Assembly (NCBI GenBank): GCA_008729055.1
Contig: SDUX01000006.1
Coordinates: forward strand, 319,501 to 383,500
Direction of reading: 5' to 3'
Length of the DNA: 64,000 bases
Source: Pyropia haitanensis
Taxonomy: Eukaryota > Rhodophyta > Bangiophyceae > Bangiales > Bangiaceae
Part shown: positions 1-12,200 of the stretch, piece after piece
Numbering within the stretch: the first letter of the stretch is position 1
How the letters are laid out: the number at the start of each line of letters is the position of its first letter
The notes under the pieces: generated by a model
The model's input: the letters and a program-made list of their open reading frames with translations, nothing else
The model's database searches: none
What the model was told of the DNA's origin: nothing
Program-made: the position numbers and the translations under genes

Positions 1-83
1 GCGGCGGCCGCCGCGGCCGACGCGGGCGGTGCCGCCGTCGCGGCGGCCGCTCCCCCGACGCCGTCGACCGCGTCGACGGGCTC

Positions 84-128
<45 letters not shown>

Positions 129-350
129 GGCGGCGCCCGCGTCGGGCGCTGGGCCGCCGCCGTCGGCCGGCGGCGGCGGCGGCGGTGGCGGCGGCCGCCC
201 CATCCGGGACCTGGCGGTGGACCCCGCGTCGGGCGCGGCGGTGATGCGCATCGCGCTGGACCTGTCCGAGCGCGACCCGGACGCGCCGCTGCTGCCGCCG
301 CTGTCCGCGTCGGCGCCCGCCGTGGCGGCCGCCGCGGGTGGCGCCGCCGT

Positions 351-390
<40 letters not shown>

Positions 391-459
391 GCCGGCGGCG
401 CGGCGGGGGCGGCGGCGGCCGGCGGCGGCGGGGCTCCTCCGGCCGCCCCTGGCGGTGGC

Positions 460-495
<36 letters not shown>

Positions 496-969
496 CCCGC
501 GTCGCACACCTCCCTCACGTCCATCTCGTCGCTGCCCGCGGCGCTGCCGCCGCGGGTGCCCACCCCCCGGGTGACGGGGCAGGACGTCTTCCTCGCGACG
601 GGCGTGCCGTGGGCGTACGCGCCCGGCCGGCGCTACTCGCCGCTGCCGCTGCCCGCTCCGTCGCCGCTGGGCGTCGGGGGGGCGTGGGCGCCCCGCTGGA
701 GCCCGCTGCCGGGCAGCCCGGCGCTCTTCTCGCCGCTCCTCCCCGCGGATGTGGGCGGCTGGAAGGGGGGGGGGGGGGCGCCTCCGCCGCCGCCGCCGGG
801 GGGGGGGGCTCGGCGGCCCCGCCGCGCCCGCCGCGGCGGCGGCGCTTGGGGGGGGGGGGGGGACGCGCCGACGACGCCCGTACTGCTCGGTGACCTGAAT
901 AGCATGGCGTTTGGGCGGCGCGCGGCGGGGGGGGACGGCCGCAAGGTCGAGACCAGCCTCGGCTGGTGA
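1..969 (+). CDS. 3' part of an unrecognised Gly/Ala-rich protein
   Basis: The frame is open from the first base of the window to a TGA at 967-969, so only the C-terminal 322 residues are visible and the start lies outside. Poly-Ala and poly-Gly runs dominate codons 1-170. The ordered part follows: SLTSISSLPAALPPR, then TGQDVFLATGVPWAYAPG, then PALFSPLLPADVGGW, and near the end TPVLLGDLNSMAFGRR. I recognise no domain and give no function. Three G-runs (about 767-779, 798-806 and 848-861) lie just before the C-terminal peptide, so the frame between 765 and 865 is uncertain; the alternative frame there is also Ala/Gly-rich. The downstream T/G-rich stretch supports a real 3' end here. Confidence 0.6.
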
Positions 970-1666
970 GCGCGCGGCGCGCGGCGCGGCCGGTTGGTTT
1001 ATTTTTTGGTTTTGTGTTGTGGTGTTTTTTGTGTTTTTTTCTTGGCTCGTGCATGTGTGTGCAGCGTTGTGCGTGTTTTTTTTCTTTTGTGTGTGTGTGT
1101 GCGTGTGTTTGTGTGTGTGTGCTGGGGATAGGTGTACGTACTGGGGGTAGGTACGAGAGAGTGGGGTCGGGGGGGAGGGCAGGGAGGAGAATACGGGTGG
1201 GCCGGACAAGCCGCCTGCAGCTTTTTGTCAACAGACGCAGTGCCCATCCGTCAATCGTCATTGCATGGTCTGGGCCGCGGGGCGGCAGGGAGCGTGGCGT
1301 GGAGAGAGACGCAGACGACACTTTACATCGGCGCCCGCGCGGGCGGGGCGGCACGCACAGAGGGAGCCCGCCCAGCCACGCCTAGACACCGTCCCCGCCG
1401 CGCACCCGCACGGGGACACAACAACAACAACACACACAGCAGACGATGGGATAAAACAAAAAAAACACGCAGTGTGTCCCAGACGGGCGCCTCGCCGTCG
1501 TGGCACCGGCGGCCGGCGGCGCGCGCGTCCCCGCGCACGACGCACGGCCACCCGCGCGCCACGCGCCACGCCGGCCGTACCCATGGTCTGGCCGTACCCC
1601 ATGGTCCGGCCGTCCCCATGGCCCGGCGGCACCGCCGGCCCATCTACAGCCCGCCGCCGCGCCGCC
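970..1666. other. Intergenic stretch between convergent 3' ends
   Basis: No gene seen. Bases 1000-1125 are rich in T and G, including T-runs and a GT microsatellite, which looks like the 3' UTR of the gene ending at 969. Bases 1418-1475 are rich in CA and A-runs, which is the same composition read on the minus strand, and would be the 3' UTR of the gene at 1667-2026. The two genes therefore appear to converge on this spacer. Confidence 0.5.
1088..1122. repeat. (GT)n microsatellite in a 3' flank
   Basis: Alternating GT with a few interruptions, lying about 120 bases after the stop codon of the first gene. It forms part of a longer T/G-rich tract. Confidence 0.8.
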
Positions 1667-2026
1667 TCAGTCCTCCAGCGCCTTGCCATCAAGCGAGATG
1701 GTCTTGGCCTTCTTCTCCAGCATCTCGCTCGTGCTCGACCCCGTCCCGGGCGCCGCCGCCGAGTCGTACCGCGACGCCGACTTGGCCGACCGCCCCAGCG
1801 GGTGGAACGTCGACGACCACACGGCCTGCGTCTTGGACGCCGACGGCGACCGCGGCGGCGACGACGCCGACGGCGTCGGCTTGAGGCCCGGGGGGGACGC
1901 GGGCGCCGCCGCCGCCGTCGCGGTCGGCGAGTTGGCCGCCCGCGCCGCGCGGTAGCGCTCCAAAAAGTTGCCCCCAGACGACGGGTCCGAAAAGTCGCCC
2001 GCGTTGGCCGTGTTGTTGGACGCCAT
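1667..2026 (-). CDS. Small Ser/Ala-rich protein with a W-S-x-F-H-P motif
   Basis: An ATG at 2024-2026 opens a 119-codon frame closed by TGA at 1667-1669. The protein begins MASNNTANAGDFSDPSS and has NFLERYRAARAAN near residue 20. A Ser/Pro/Ala-rich centre follows, then the ordered block VWSSTFHPLGRSAKSASRYD at about 70-90, and the tail SEMLEKKAKTISLDGKALED. The block with VW, S, FHP and a following Y/F-D resembles the end of plant dormancy/auxin-associated (DRM1/ARP) proteins and short algal relatives, but the likeness is weak and no function should be assigned. There is no signal peptide or membrane segment. The upstream region 2027-2300 is not coding-like, and CA-rich sequence downstream fits a 3' UTR. 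It converges with the first gene and diverges from the gene at 6004. Confidence 0.5.
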   Translation of the reverse strand: MASNNTANAGDFSDPSSGGNFLERYRAARAANSPTATAAAAPASPPGLKPTPSASSPPRSPSASKTQAVWSSTFHPLGRSAKSASRYDSAAAPGTGSSTSEMLEKKAKTISLDGKALED

Positions 2027-5000
2027 AGCCGCAAGGGGGCGTGTACGGGGAGTGGGGGCGTGGGGGGGGGGGGGGGAGGGGGCGCGCCTCGGAACGCGAC
2101 AACACCAAACGTAGGGAGCGAGGGGAAGCCGCGTGTGCGCGGAACGCGCGTCGGTCACAGCACGAGCGCGCACGTCCGACGCTGCTGCAGTCGAGAGCGG
2201 GGCTGGGGGGGGAGGCGGGCGTGGGGGAGAGGTCGGCCGGGGAGAGCGCACAGGGCTCGCGTTGAGGGCAAGCGGCAAGATGCCGCTGGCGGCACACGGA
2301 CGAGACACTGACGGCAAGATCCCCCACACGCTGCTTGCTCGGGCCAAGCTTGTCTGGAATGCAAGCCCGCATCGGCGCCACAGCAGCGCACTCCACAGCA
2401 CCCCCTTCGCGCGCACACGCACATGCGACCGAGATTTCTTCACGCCCGACGCGCCCGCAACCGGCCTGTGGCCGCCAAGAGGGTGCTTTGGCTTTCGAGC
2501 CTTGCGCTGATCTCACAGCTCCCAGACGGGCGTGGCCCGCCCCTACGTCCGTACACCCCTCACGCGCGTCGCTTCTGCGGGAGCGTGTCTGCCACAGCGT
2601 CGACGGCGGGGGCCGCGAGGCACGCGCCAGCGGGGCTCGGGAACGGGCACCGTGGAACGCGGTCGCCAGGAAAGACAACGTCCGGCTCTGTGGCCGCGTT
2701 TGCAACCAGCGAACCATCATTGGCTCTGTCGCGCGACCCCACCAGATGGGCACGCTCGCGGCACTGGCGGAAATCTGAACAGATCCAGATCCCGAGATAT
2801 TTCTGTGGCTTGGCAGTACACGGGCTGATATCGCAACAAGTGAGCAACTACGTTCTGATGAAAATTAACTATATTCGCTCTAAGCATTCTAGTTTCCGCA
2901 TGTTTCAAGCACACGTCAACAAGACGAGAGAGTGGATGTAGTTTCGAACGATACGAGCAGGCAAGACCACCGCTCTGCAGCAGACAGAAGGAAGAAGGGC
3001 AGCCAGCAACCGTCCAACATGAGCTTGGCCTCGTTGCATGTCAAGTTCCCGATGCATACGTGCCAGTATTTCCATTCCGGAGAGCGTGGGAGGCGGATGG
3101 CGTGCACGGGATAGGGCGACTGGACAACGGCACTGTCAAATCAAACTGCATCTCTGGCCGTCTGTTGGGGCGTAGAAATGCTATTGCGCACCCGAGCGTT
3201 CTTCATGTACCCGCCGAGAAACACGGTGGGAGGCACACATTGCCGCCGCTCGGACTGCTCTGCGCCACCCACCACCAAACCAATGCTTTGCCTCGCCTGT
3301 CCGAAACAAAGACGGGCGCGACCCCAAACACTTCTGACATCCCACACTCCTGCTGCACAGCCTGTAGTATCAACTCTGTCGCGAATGGTCCCAAACCCCA
3401 GCCACAGCCCTCGAGGCCTGATCAGGCGGGCTTTCGCTGGTACAGGCGACACCCCGTCATGAGCGGTCTTTCGGATCAGAACGGATGCTGATTGTCGTTG
3501 AGTACCCGTTGCGACGCTCAGCAACGCAGCGGACAGATGCCGGAGAGACCAGAAAAGGCATCACAGGCCGGGCTGGATGCGGGGCGTTGCATCATACACC
3601 GTCAGCGTGTATGTCCTCTTGTATCGCTTTAACCCACAGTTCTTCCTTCTGCTTCTCTTCACACTGCGGTACGCGACAAGAAGTAAGTTCTCGACGCTCC
3701 CCCCCCCCCCCCCAGCGGGCGGGGAATTCACCGCATGCCTCACCGTCTTCCAAGCTCGTTGGCCCATGGCGGCACGCTCTGCGGGTCATTATGCCGCCGG
3801 CCTCCGCTATGTACACGAGATGGCTCTCACCGTGGCCGGGGAAAGTTTCGCGCTCCACGACCGGCACCGTCAATGGGTGACCCAATAGTTGGAGGGTGGT
3901 GCCCGCCCATTGTGAACTGCCTGTGCTGGGCGGGGACAGGTGAGCTCGCAGCGTGAATCACACCGTCCCAGCGGACGGTGGTCTGGTGCCCCAGCCGCAA
4001 GAGGGGGGCCCCCCCGCGTTGATTCCTTTCCCCCCTCGCCTGCCCCTCTACCTTGGTGATCTCTTAGCACCGCGGGCATAGATGCTGCAGCGGCGAGCGC
4101 TCCCTCTCTGCCCGGCCTGCCGCGACGACGCGCCGGGCTCGGGCGGTTTTGTGAGGTCACAGGGAGGCCCCTGCCGCCGGGTTTGAGGACGCCGGTGGGG
4201 GTGCGCAGGAACGCAGCTGTGACAGCGCACCGTATTGCTGCGTGTTGTGAGGTCGGCCTCTGTGCTGGCGACTGCGTGAATACGAGTGGGGACGTTGGAG
4301 AAGGTCTAGCGGCCGGTCCTGGCGCCAAGACATGGCAGCGGACAAGCCAGGGTTTCCCACCAGGCCGCACCCACCATAATCATCCATGGTGAGAGGGGTA
4401 CGTCCCAGCCCCCCGAGGAACTGTCCGCCCGCCTGACTTGCTCGGCACGCCGGACAGATAATGTGTAGGGCGCTCGGCGGCGCGCGGACCGCCTCAGTGC
4501 GTGTAGGAAAGCGGGTCCGAGAGCCAATGGGCAGTCGCCATTTTTCTGTCAGGGAGGCGGGCCTGCCTGCCAGGGATGGCACTCTGTTGAGCCACAGGTC
4601 TCGGTGGGGCACGTCCCGCCATCCAGCCCTCCACCACGCCTACCCTCCCTGGGACACGCGGCCTTCCTGGTGACCGCCGCCTCTCGAGCCAACGGACAAC
4701 GGCACGCCGCCGCTGCCGAGGCCAGCGCCCATAGCAAATGGCGGAGGGCGGAACCAGCCAGGCGGCCGTCACTGGCCGATGAGGCACCTGTACAGATCAG
4801 GGCTACGATCGCCATCACGCCCGGCCATCCCTCCCACCTGATTGGCTGCTATGCCGTGAGCGGCCAGGAGCACAGGCGCGTTGGCCGCTGCCGCCTGTTT
4901 GCATGGAACGTATGGCGCAGAAACGGCAGGTATAGTCTTTGAACGCAACACCAGGCCGAGGGCGCAGGCGGGATGCGTAGCCAGCAAAGAGCGGACGCTC

Positions 5001-6003
5001 TCTTCTTGGTGCCCACCCCCCTTGACTCCCCCCAGCACCGCCTACGCTGTCGGACGGGTGGGGTGGCGGGGAGGATGTCCCGTCGCCGCGACCGGAACGG
5101 CGTCACTGCTGGCTGTCGGCAGGGGGTCGTGCCGGGACAGCGGGGAGGCGCGCATCCTAACCGCCGCCGCTACACCGCCCCCTGCGCCTGAGTGGTGATT
5201 GAGCGGGCCACTTGGGAGGGGGAGGTCGCCGCGTCGCGGCGGTGAGCCCCACAGCGGGCGGGCACGCGCCAACGGCGGGTCGTGCGGGGACACGCCCGCG
5301 GCAGGCGCGGCGGGGCCAGCGACACGCTCCCCGCACACGGACGCTACCGCCGCGACCCCCCCCCTCCCCCTCCGAGCCGCCTCCAATACCCCCCCCGGCT
5401 GCAGCTGGTGACAGCTGTCTCTGCGGCAGCAGCTCCACTTTGCTTCGCGCGTGCCACCCCCCCTTTCCTCCTCGCCCCCGCCACCACCCCGCGCCCTCGG
5501 GCTCGACGACGCCCGCTGCCGACGCGATCGACGTGGCGCCACTATCGTCGGGTCTGCTGGGCACAGCTGCACGCGGCGGGCTGCGGCGCGGTGGTAGACG
5601 GCGGCGGGGAGGGGGGTGGCGGCGCGGGCGTTTCCACCCGCACACCCCCCCCCCTTGCTCCCGCGTCGGATGGTGAGCGCCCGCCGCGTCTGGGGTGTGC
5701 GCCCGTGACCGTGCCTCCACTGTACGCGCGCAGCCGCCCGATCGCCGCCGCCGGTGCGGGCGGGCGATCCGCCTTTCGAACACCAGCTGCGACGGCTGCC
5801 GCGGCCGCGGCTGCCGGCTGCTGCGGCCGTCGCGGCCATATTGGTGAGGTCCAAGCAAAGAGCTTCCGCGCCGCCTTCCCCCCCCCCCCTCCTTTGCGGT
5901 CCGTGCCGTTTGTGCCGGACCCCCCCCTCCCCCTCCGTGTCCCACCCCACCCGCTCCCCGACGCCATTGGCCACCCCCGTCGCGGCGGCTCGTCGGCGGT
6001 CGG
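2027..6003. other. 4 kb without a recognised gene
   Basis: Bases 2027-2300 and 5150-6003 are GC-rich flanks of the neighbouring genes. Bases about 2440-4950 are visibly less GC-rich, and frames there are short and have no protein-like composition. ATTGG/CCAAT pentamers occur near 4524 and 4840, far from any start codon, so I make no promoter claim. No tRNA, rRNA or clear terminal repeats were found. The lower-GC part could be decayed mobile DNA; that is a guess from composition only. Confidence 0.4.
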
Positions 6004-6626
6004 ATGGAGTGGCCCGGCACCAGCCCGTGGCCGCCGCCGGCAGGCAACGCCGCCGCTGACGGGCGGGAGCTGGTGACCCCCCCCCCCGAGGGCACCACCA
6101 CCGAGGCAGCCGCCGGCGTCGGCGCCCTCGCCGCGGCAGACCTGCAGCACCTCCTCGGTGGGGACGGCAACGGCGGCAGTGGCGGCAGCGTCGGCGTCGA
6201 TGACGACGTATTCGCCGCCACCGACGGCGGCGGCTGTGGCGGCGGCGACGGCGGCACCCACGATGCCAATGATGGAGGGGGCGACACCGACGGTGGCGGC
6301 GGCGGCGACCCGCCCGGGGCGTGTGCCGACTTGGCCACCGCCGATGAGCTGTGGGCGGCGCTGATTGACGACTCGGCCGGCCTCGGCGCGCCGCCGCCGC
6401 CACCCGTGGGGGGCGGCGGCGTCGCGCCGACCATACCCCCGCTCTTGGGCAGCGTCGCCCTGCCGCCACCACCCGCCGTGTCGGTGGGTGTGGCGTCGCC
6501 GCCAACTGCGTCGCCGCCGCCCCTCCATGCCGACCCGGCGTGCGGGCCGCCCCTGCCGGGTCCCCCCGCGCTGCCGTCGCGGACGCCGCCGCCGGTCGCG
6601 CCGTCCGCCGCCACGACGCCCGCGGC

Positions 6627-6668
<42 letters not shown>

Positions 6669-7293
6669 CCTACCCATCCCCCTGCTGTGGGGTCTGCCCC
6701 TCACCGGCGCCGCCGCCGGCCGCGCGCCGTCGGTGGTCGCGGCGGTGGCGAGCGCGCTGCTCGCCCGCGGCGGCCCGCCGCGCGCGCCGTCGCCGCCCGC
6801 CGGGGCGTCGGCGTGGCCGCCGCCGCCGGCGCTGCCGGCCGGGGCGCGCCCCGGCACGGCGCCCCCGTCGGCGCTGCCCGCCGACGGCGGCGCGGCGCGC
6901 GCGGCGGCGCCGCCCGCCGAGCTGCTCCGCGTGCCGCCCTGTGGGGTGCGCGCGCTGGCCGCGCCGCCGCCGGCCGGCGGGCTCACCGCCGCCGCCGCCG
7001 CCGCGGCGGGCTTTCCTTTTGGCCCGCCCGCGGCGGCCGCGCCGCCGCCGCCGCCGCCACCACCACCCCCACCACCGCCGCCCGGCGCGCCCGCCGCCTG
7101 GGCCGCCACCACCCCCGCGTGGCCGCCGCCGCCGTCGCTGTCGGCGGCCGCGGCGGCCGCCGCGGTCGCCGGCACGTCGCCACCGCCGCTGCCGCCGCGG
7201 GTGGTGGCGGCGGCCGACGCTGCCGCCGCCGCCGCCGCCGCCGCCGACGCCGCCGCCGCCGCGGCGGCCGCCCGCACCACGGCGGCGGTCATG

Positions 7294-7344
<51 letters not shown>

Positions 7345-8229
7345 ACCCCGCCCACGGCGGCCACCCCCACCGCGGCGGCCGCCATCCCCACCCCGCCGCC
7401 CGCGGCGGCCGCCACCACCGCCGCGTCCGCCGTACCGGCGGCCGGCCACCCGTCCAAGGCACGGACGCGGCCGGCGGCGGCGGCGGCGACGCGCGCCGCC
7501 GCGGCCGCGGCGGCATGGCTCGCCGCCACCGGCAGTCCCGGGGCGGCGTCCCACGCAGCGGCAGGAGCAACGGCGGCAACGGCGGCGGCGGCGGCAACGG
7601 CGGCGGCGGCGGCGGCGGCGGCGGCGCGGCCGCCGCCACCCCGGCGGCGGGGCGGCGCCAAGCGCAGCCGAGCAGCGACGCCCCCCCCCCCCCCCCCCCC
7701 CCCTCATCCCCACCCGCCGATGCCGCCGGTCCCCCCCCCCCGCAGCAGCGGGGGTGCCGGCCGCCGCGGCGGCGTCGCCGCCGCGGCCCGCGGCGGCGCC
7801 CCCCTCCGCCGCCCCCCCGGCGGCGGCGGCGGCCGAGCCAATGATCCGCAAGCACAAGAAGAACGCCGCGGCGAGCCGCTACTGCCACCTCTGCGGCCGC
7901 ACGGCGGGGGCGGGGGCGCGGGCGGCGGCGGCGGGGGCGGCGGTGGGGGGGGGGGGGGGGGGGGGGGGCGCGGGCTGCTGCCGGCCAAGGCCGTGAGGGG
8001 GGGGGGGGCGCCCGGGGGGGGGGGAGGGGGGGGCTGCTGCTGCTGCTGCCGCCGCCGCCGCCGCTGACGGCGCCGCCGCCGCCGCCGACGGCGCCGCCGC
8101 CGCCGCCGACGGCGCCGCCGCCGTGGCGGCGGCGTCGATGGCCGCGGCGGGCGGCCGTGGCTCGTCGCCGGCTACGGATGAGGACGGGGCGGCGGCGGCG
8201 GCGGCCGTGACGGCCGCCGCCCCCGCCCC

Positions 8230-8271
<42 letters not shown>

Positions 8272-8281
8272 GGCAGGCCGG

Positions 8282-8313
<32 letters not shown>

Positions 8314-8365
8314 CACCGCCGCGCCACTCACGGACGTGCCCCCCGCCCCCCCGGCGTGGGGCGAC

Positions 8366-8408
<43 letters not shown>

Positions 8409-9014
8409 GACCGTCGGCGTCGGCCTCCCCCCCCGCCTCGTCCTCCCTCTCCACCGTCTCGGCGGGCGGCTCGGCGGGCGGGCCGGGCGGCTCGGGCGGG
8501 GTGGCGGCGGCGGCGGCGGCGGGCGCCCCCCCCCCCGCGGCGGCCACGGCCGCCGCGACGGCGCTGCCCGACATGGTCGTGTGCAAGAACAACCGGTACG
8601 GGGTGTGCCGCAAGTCCACCTGCGCGTCGTGCTTCCGCCTCCACGGCTGGGACTTTGTCGCCGCCGTTGCGGGGGGGCGGGGGGGGGGGGGGGGGGGGGC
8701 CAGACCGCCACCACCGCCAGCGGCGGCGGCGACGGTGGTGGCGGAGGCGGCGGCGGCGGCGGCGGTGGTGGTGGGGGTGGGGGTGGGGGTGGGGGTGGGG
8801 GTGGGGTGGGGGTGGTGGGGGTGGGGGTGGCGGCGGCGGCTGGATCTGCACGCACTGCCGCCACGCGTGCCCGCCGACCGCGTCGTGCGTGACGTACGGG
8901 CGGACCAACGGGCGGCGGCGGGTGCAGGGCGTGACGCGGCGGCGGCTGATCCAGCAGGCGCTCGCCGCGGGGGAGGACGCGTCCGCCCTGCTCCGCGCGC
9001 ACGGCCTCGGCTGA
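6004..9014 (+). CDS. CDCA7-like zinc-finger (zf-4CXXC_R1) protein, frames broken at homopolymers
   Basis: ATG 6004 is the first possible start in its frame. The N-terminal about 550 residues are Pro/Ala/Gly-rich. Three Cys clusters follow in order. RYCHLCGRT is near 7880. CKNNRYGVCRKSTCASCFRL is at 8582-8641, followed by HGWDF. WICTHCRHACPPTASC is near 8841-8888, followed by VTYGRTNGRRR, ending at TGA 9012-9014. The order CxxC, Cys-rich loop, CxxC, WxCxxC, CR-x2-C resembles the zf-4CXXC_R1 domain of CDCA7, the activator of the HELLS/LSH chromatin remodeller; plant JmjC demethylases share this fold. Ala/Gly blocks separate the clusters, which is unusual. The frame changes at C-runs 7681-7703 and 7731-7741 and at G-runs 7945-7968 and 8679-8699, so the protein must be reconstructed from cDNA. 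GTGAGG at 7992 could be a splice donor, but I found no convincing acceptor. Family assignment is tentative. Confidence 0.6.
8769..8820 (+). repeat. (GGGGGT)n tract inside the zinc-finger gene
   Basis: Tandem GGGGGT units between the second and third Cys clusters. The strand is G-rich and could form G-quadruplexes. It lies where the reading frame becomes ambiguous. Confidence 0.8.
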
Positions 9015-9240
9015 GGGGCGGCGGCCGCGGGGGGGTGGGGGGGGCGGGGGGGTGGGGCGGCGCGGGGGGGGGGGGGGGCGGCGAGCGGGCGGGGGGGGGG
9101 GGGGGTGGGTGGTCGCGTGGCGGAAGCGGGAGGGGAGGGGGGGGGGGGGCAAGCTTTGTGGGGGGTGGGCGGGGGGGGGAGGCGTTGGGAGAGGGGGGTT
9201 GGGGGGGAGGGGATTGGCCGGTGGGGGGAAAGGACGCCGG
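9015..9240 (+). repeat. G-rich tract just after the zinc-finger stop codon
   Basis: Nearly continuous runs of 6 to 15 G, broken by single bases, begin right after the stop at 9014. The strand bias is extreme. It may be transcribed as 3' UTR. Confidence 0.6.
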
Positions 9241-12200
9241 CGGTGTGGCGGTGCGGGTGGCGGCGGCGGCGGCGGCGGCGTCCAGACCGGCACCCCACTC
9301 TTGGGTGTGGCCACCCCGGCGGTACAGTACTGGCGGGCGGCTCACGCGCCGCGCGGCGGCCGCCACCCGTCCCCCCCCACCCCCCCCCCCCGCGGTTCCC
9401 GTTCCGTGCAAAGACGGGTCCAGCTTTGTCCGACGACGGCCGCGCGGGTCGTGACGGGCCGCCCGCCGCCGCCCGCCGCCGCGGCAGCAGCAGCCGCCTA
9501 CCCCACTGGATGGGCGGCCACCTCCGCAGGGTGTGTGGCTGGACTGGGGCGCTACGGTTTGGGACGCGCCCTGCGGGTGTTGCCCGCCCGCGCACCGGTG
9601 GGCACGGCTCGGGCAGTACGGAGCGATTCGTATCGCCTGAGCTAGCAGCAACACACGGGGCAAGTGGCGCCCGAGACGTGGTTTCCCCCGTTGTTGCCAC
9701 CAACGGCCTGCCCGTCGCCGCCCTGCGGCACGATACGCTACGCCGGGGGTGTCCCGCCACTGCGGATCGCCCCCCACCGCCGCCGCCCCGCTGCCCATCC
9801 ACCTGTGCTGCCAGGCACGGGTGGCGTGGGCGCGACGGGGGATTGCTCCCCCGTCGCTGTGGGCAGGCCGGCGCACCGCAGAGGGGAGGGCGCCGGTGCG
9901 CCCGGCGGGCAGACGCGATCCGGATGGCGGGCGCGGCGGGGGCGGGGGGTAGCGCCCGTCGCCGCCCACGGGCGGGCGACCCGCGCGCGGTGTCGCGGGG
10001 ATATCCCGTACGGATAGGGGAGGCTGAGGGATCGCGCACGGCGCAGTGCAGAGCGGTGGCGCCCGCGCGGTGGACGGCGTGCACGGTCTGGTAGCGCGTG
10101 GGCAAGGATGACGGGGTCACGTGTTGTATACGGGTACAATTGTTACGTCGGTCGCGAGATCGTTGCAGAAATTGCCGGGATACTTCGAATGCATTTCTTG
10201 TCGGTGGCTCCAATTCTTCGTCGCCAAAGCCTCGGCAGAGGGCTTGGACGCGCCACCACCGCGGCGCCGCGCCCCGCGGCGCCGCGGCGTCCAAACGGGC
10301 GCGCTGCCCGTGCGCGAGACGGCGGCCGAGGGAGCGCCGCACCCTGCCCCTACCCGCCCGACACAGACGGCGGGTGTGTCCCGGCCGGTTTGGTGGCGGC
10401 TTGCGGTGGGGAGTTTGCCCGCTGCGCGCGCAGCGGGTTCCGCTGCGTCCCGCTTGGCCACGACGGAGCAGCCACGCTTCGCGCTGGCGCTGCATGGACT
10501 GCTGTGCGTACTGCAGCGGTGACGGTCCACAACGCGCCGCTGCGGCACACCCGCGCGTGCGCTGCTGCTACTGCTGCGGCCTCAATCCGGAAATAGCTTC
10601 CGTGTTGCTGGAAGGAAGGGGGCGGGGGGGGGGGCGGACGCCGGTGCTACCGCAAGCACCGCGAAGAAAAGCGGGGCTAGGCCCGGGGAACCCCTACCAC
10701 CCCTTTTCTCCACACTGTCTGTAGGCAGCGTTGTTGGGCGGGCCATGGGAGGCCAATGGGGGCGCGGCCGACTCGGCCATGCACAGCCCGCCGTACCATG
10801 CAGCCGCCGCAGCCTGGTAGGCAGCCGCCGTCGAGCGCACGGCTACGCACGCTCGTGTGGATCCACGCTGGTTCCACCCGCTCCCAACGGGGGGACCTGT
10901 GGGCGCAGCCGTGCACCGCCGACCAGACCAGCTGTGCCGGCGGGTACCCCGCAAGAGGATCTGCCGCAGGGAGCAGGGGACCGCGGCGGGATCGCACGGC
11001 ACGGCCGTCACCATTGATCCGAGGAAATGATTGTTACTCTATCTTGAGCGCCTGGCACCTGTTCTTACGACTGCAGCGAACGGACGTTGGGGGATACTCG
11101 CATCCAACGTGTCCGAGCCAAACTTGTCTCAGTCGAGAGCACGTAGGAACGAAGCGTTGGTCCCAGACTGCTGGTGAGTTCACGTGGCCGAGCAGCTCGG
11201 CATTCGATCTGATGCCCCCGCGAACGCATCGTTTCGAGGCTGCCTGAACTACATCGTGGGGTGGCTTCAGGGTTGTATCCCAACCTCGACTCGCATTCAA
11301 ATGAGCCGCGAAGCACAGTGTTCCGTGGTCGAGCACCACATCACCATGTCCATCATGTACTGTACGTAATAAATTCATGCATTGTGTTCTGTCCAAAGTG
11401 ATCGTCAAGTGTGTGGTACGTCAGATCGCCTTTCACCGCCCGCGCGAGCCATGCGTGCGATCCAATCGATGACTGAAAGACGCCAGCCCACGTCAAGAGT
11501 TTTCCGACCATAGGTGTTGGACGGCCATCAAGACAACAAAACACGAGATTTGTTTAGATTGTTGTGCTAAAATTGGCTGCCAGGGTGGCATTCTTTTTCT
11601 GTGTGCCCCGGCTGGTGCCTCGTTCTACGCGCACGGGCGCGAGCCCTGCCCAGAATCGCCGCCTGTTGCGGCCTTTGTGCATGGTATGGCAGCGCTTCGG
11701 CTCTGGGAGGTATATCCATGAGTTCGCACTTGGATACTCGGAGGGCGACAAGGCGCTCAAGTTTGGTGCAAAGACATGGAAGCTGCCGCCAGGGTCAGAG
11801 GGATGGACTGGCAGGCACGGACCGGCTACTTTTATCGCCGACCCATCTTTATTTTTCCAAATATTTGAACAATGCTGTTGATGGTTCTAAAGGCCATGCC
11901 CACGTCCTTGCTTCACCGATCGCGATGGACGGTGCGTAGACGGCTCAACTGACAGGCTGTCGACTCCGACAGGAATTTAAAACGGGACTGCCCTTCTTCG
12001 GAGGCGTAGTAGAAACATCCTGCGTGCGATGGTAGTCGCTGCGCCCAAGGCTGACTCCACAACTCTCGAGTCGACGACGTGGGGACACGAGCAAATCGGG
12101 AATCAACTAGGGGTGAGGGCGGTGTGCACAAGGAGGGGTCTCAGGGAGGAAGCGTGGCTGTCGCTCTCAACTATGATGGCCGTAGCACAGGAGCTCAAAA

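Noticed and set aside
5157..7661. 834-codon minus-strand frame opposite the zinc-finger gene
   Set aside because: It mirrors the Pro/Ala-rich N-terminus of the plus-strand gene and has no conserved block of its own.
10038..10055. Possible further copy of the GCGCAGTG transposon end
   Set aside because: Only the first ten bases match. The GGATCC and CTTGAAG parts are missing, so this is probably chance.
11034..11408. Minus-strand frame of 124 codons in lower-GC DNA
   Set aside because: The amino acid mix is ordinary, but no motif, upstream signal or 3' pattern supports it. It may be a transposon remnant.
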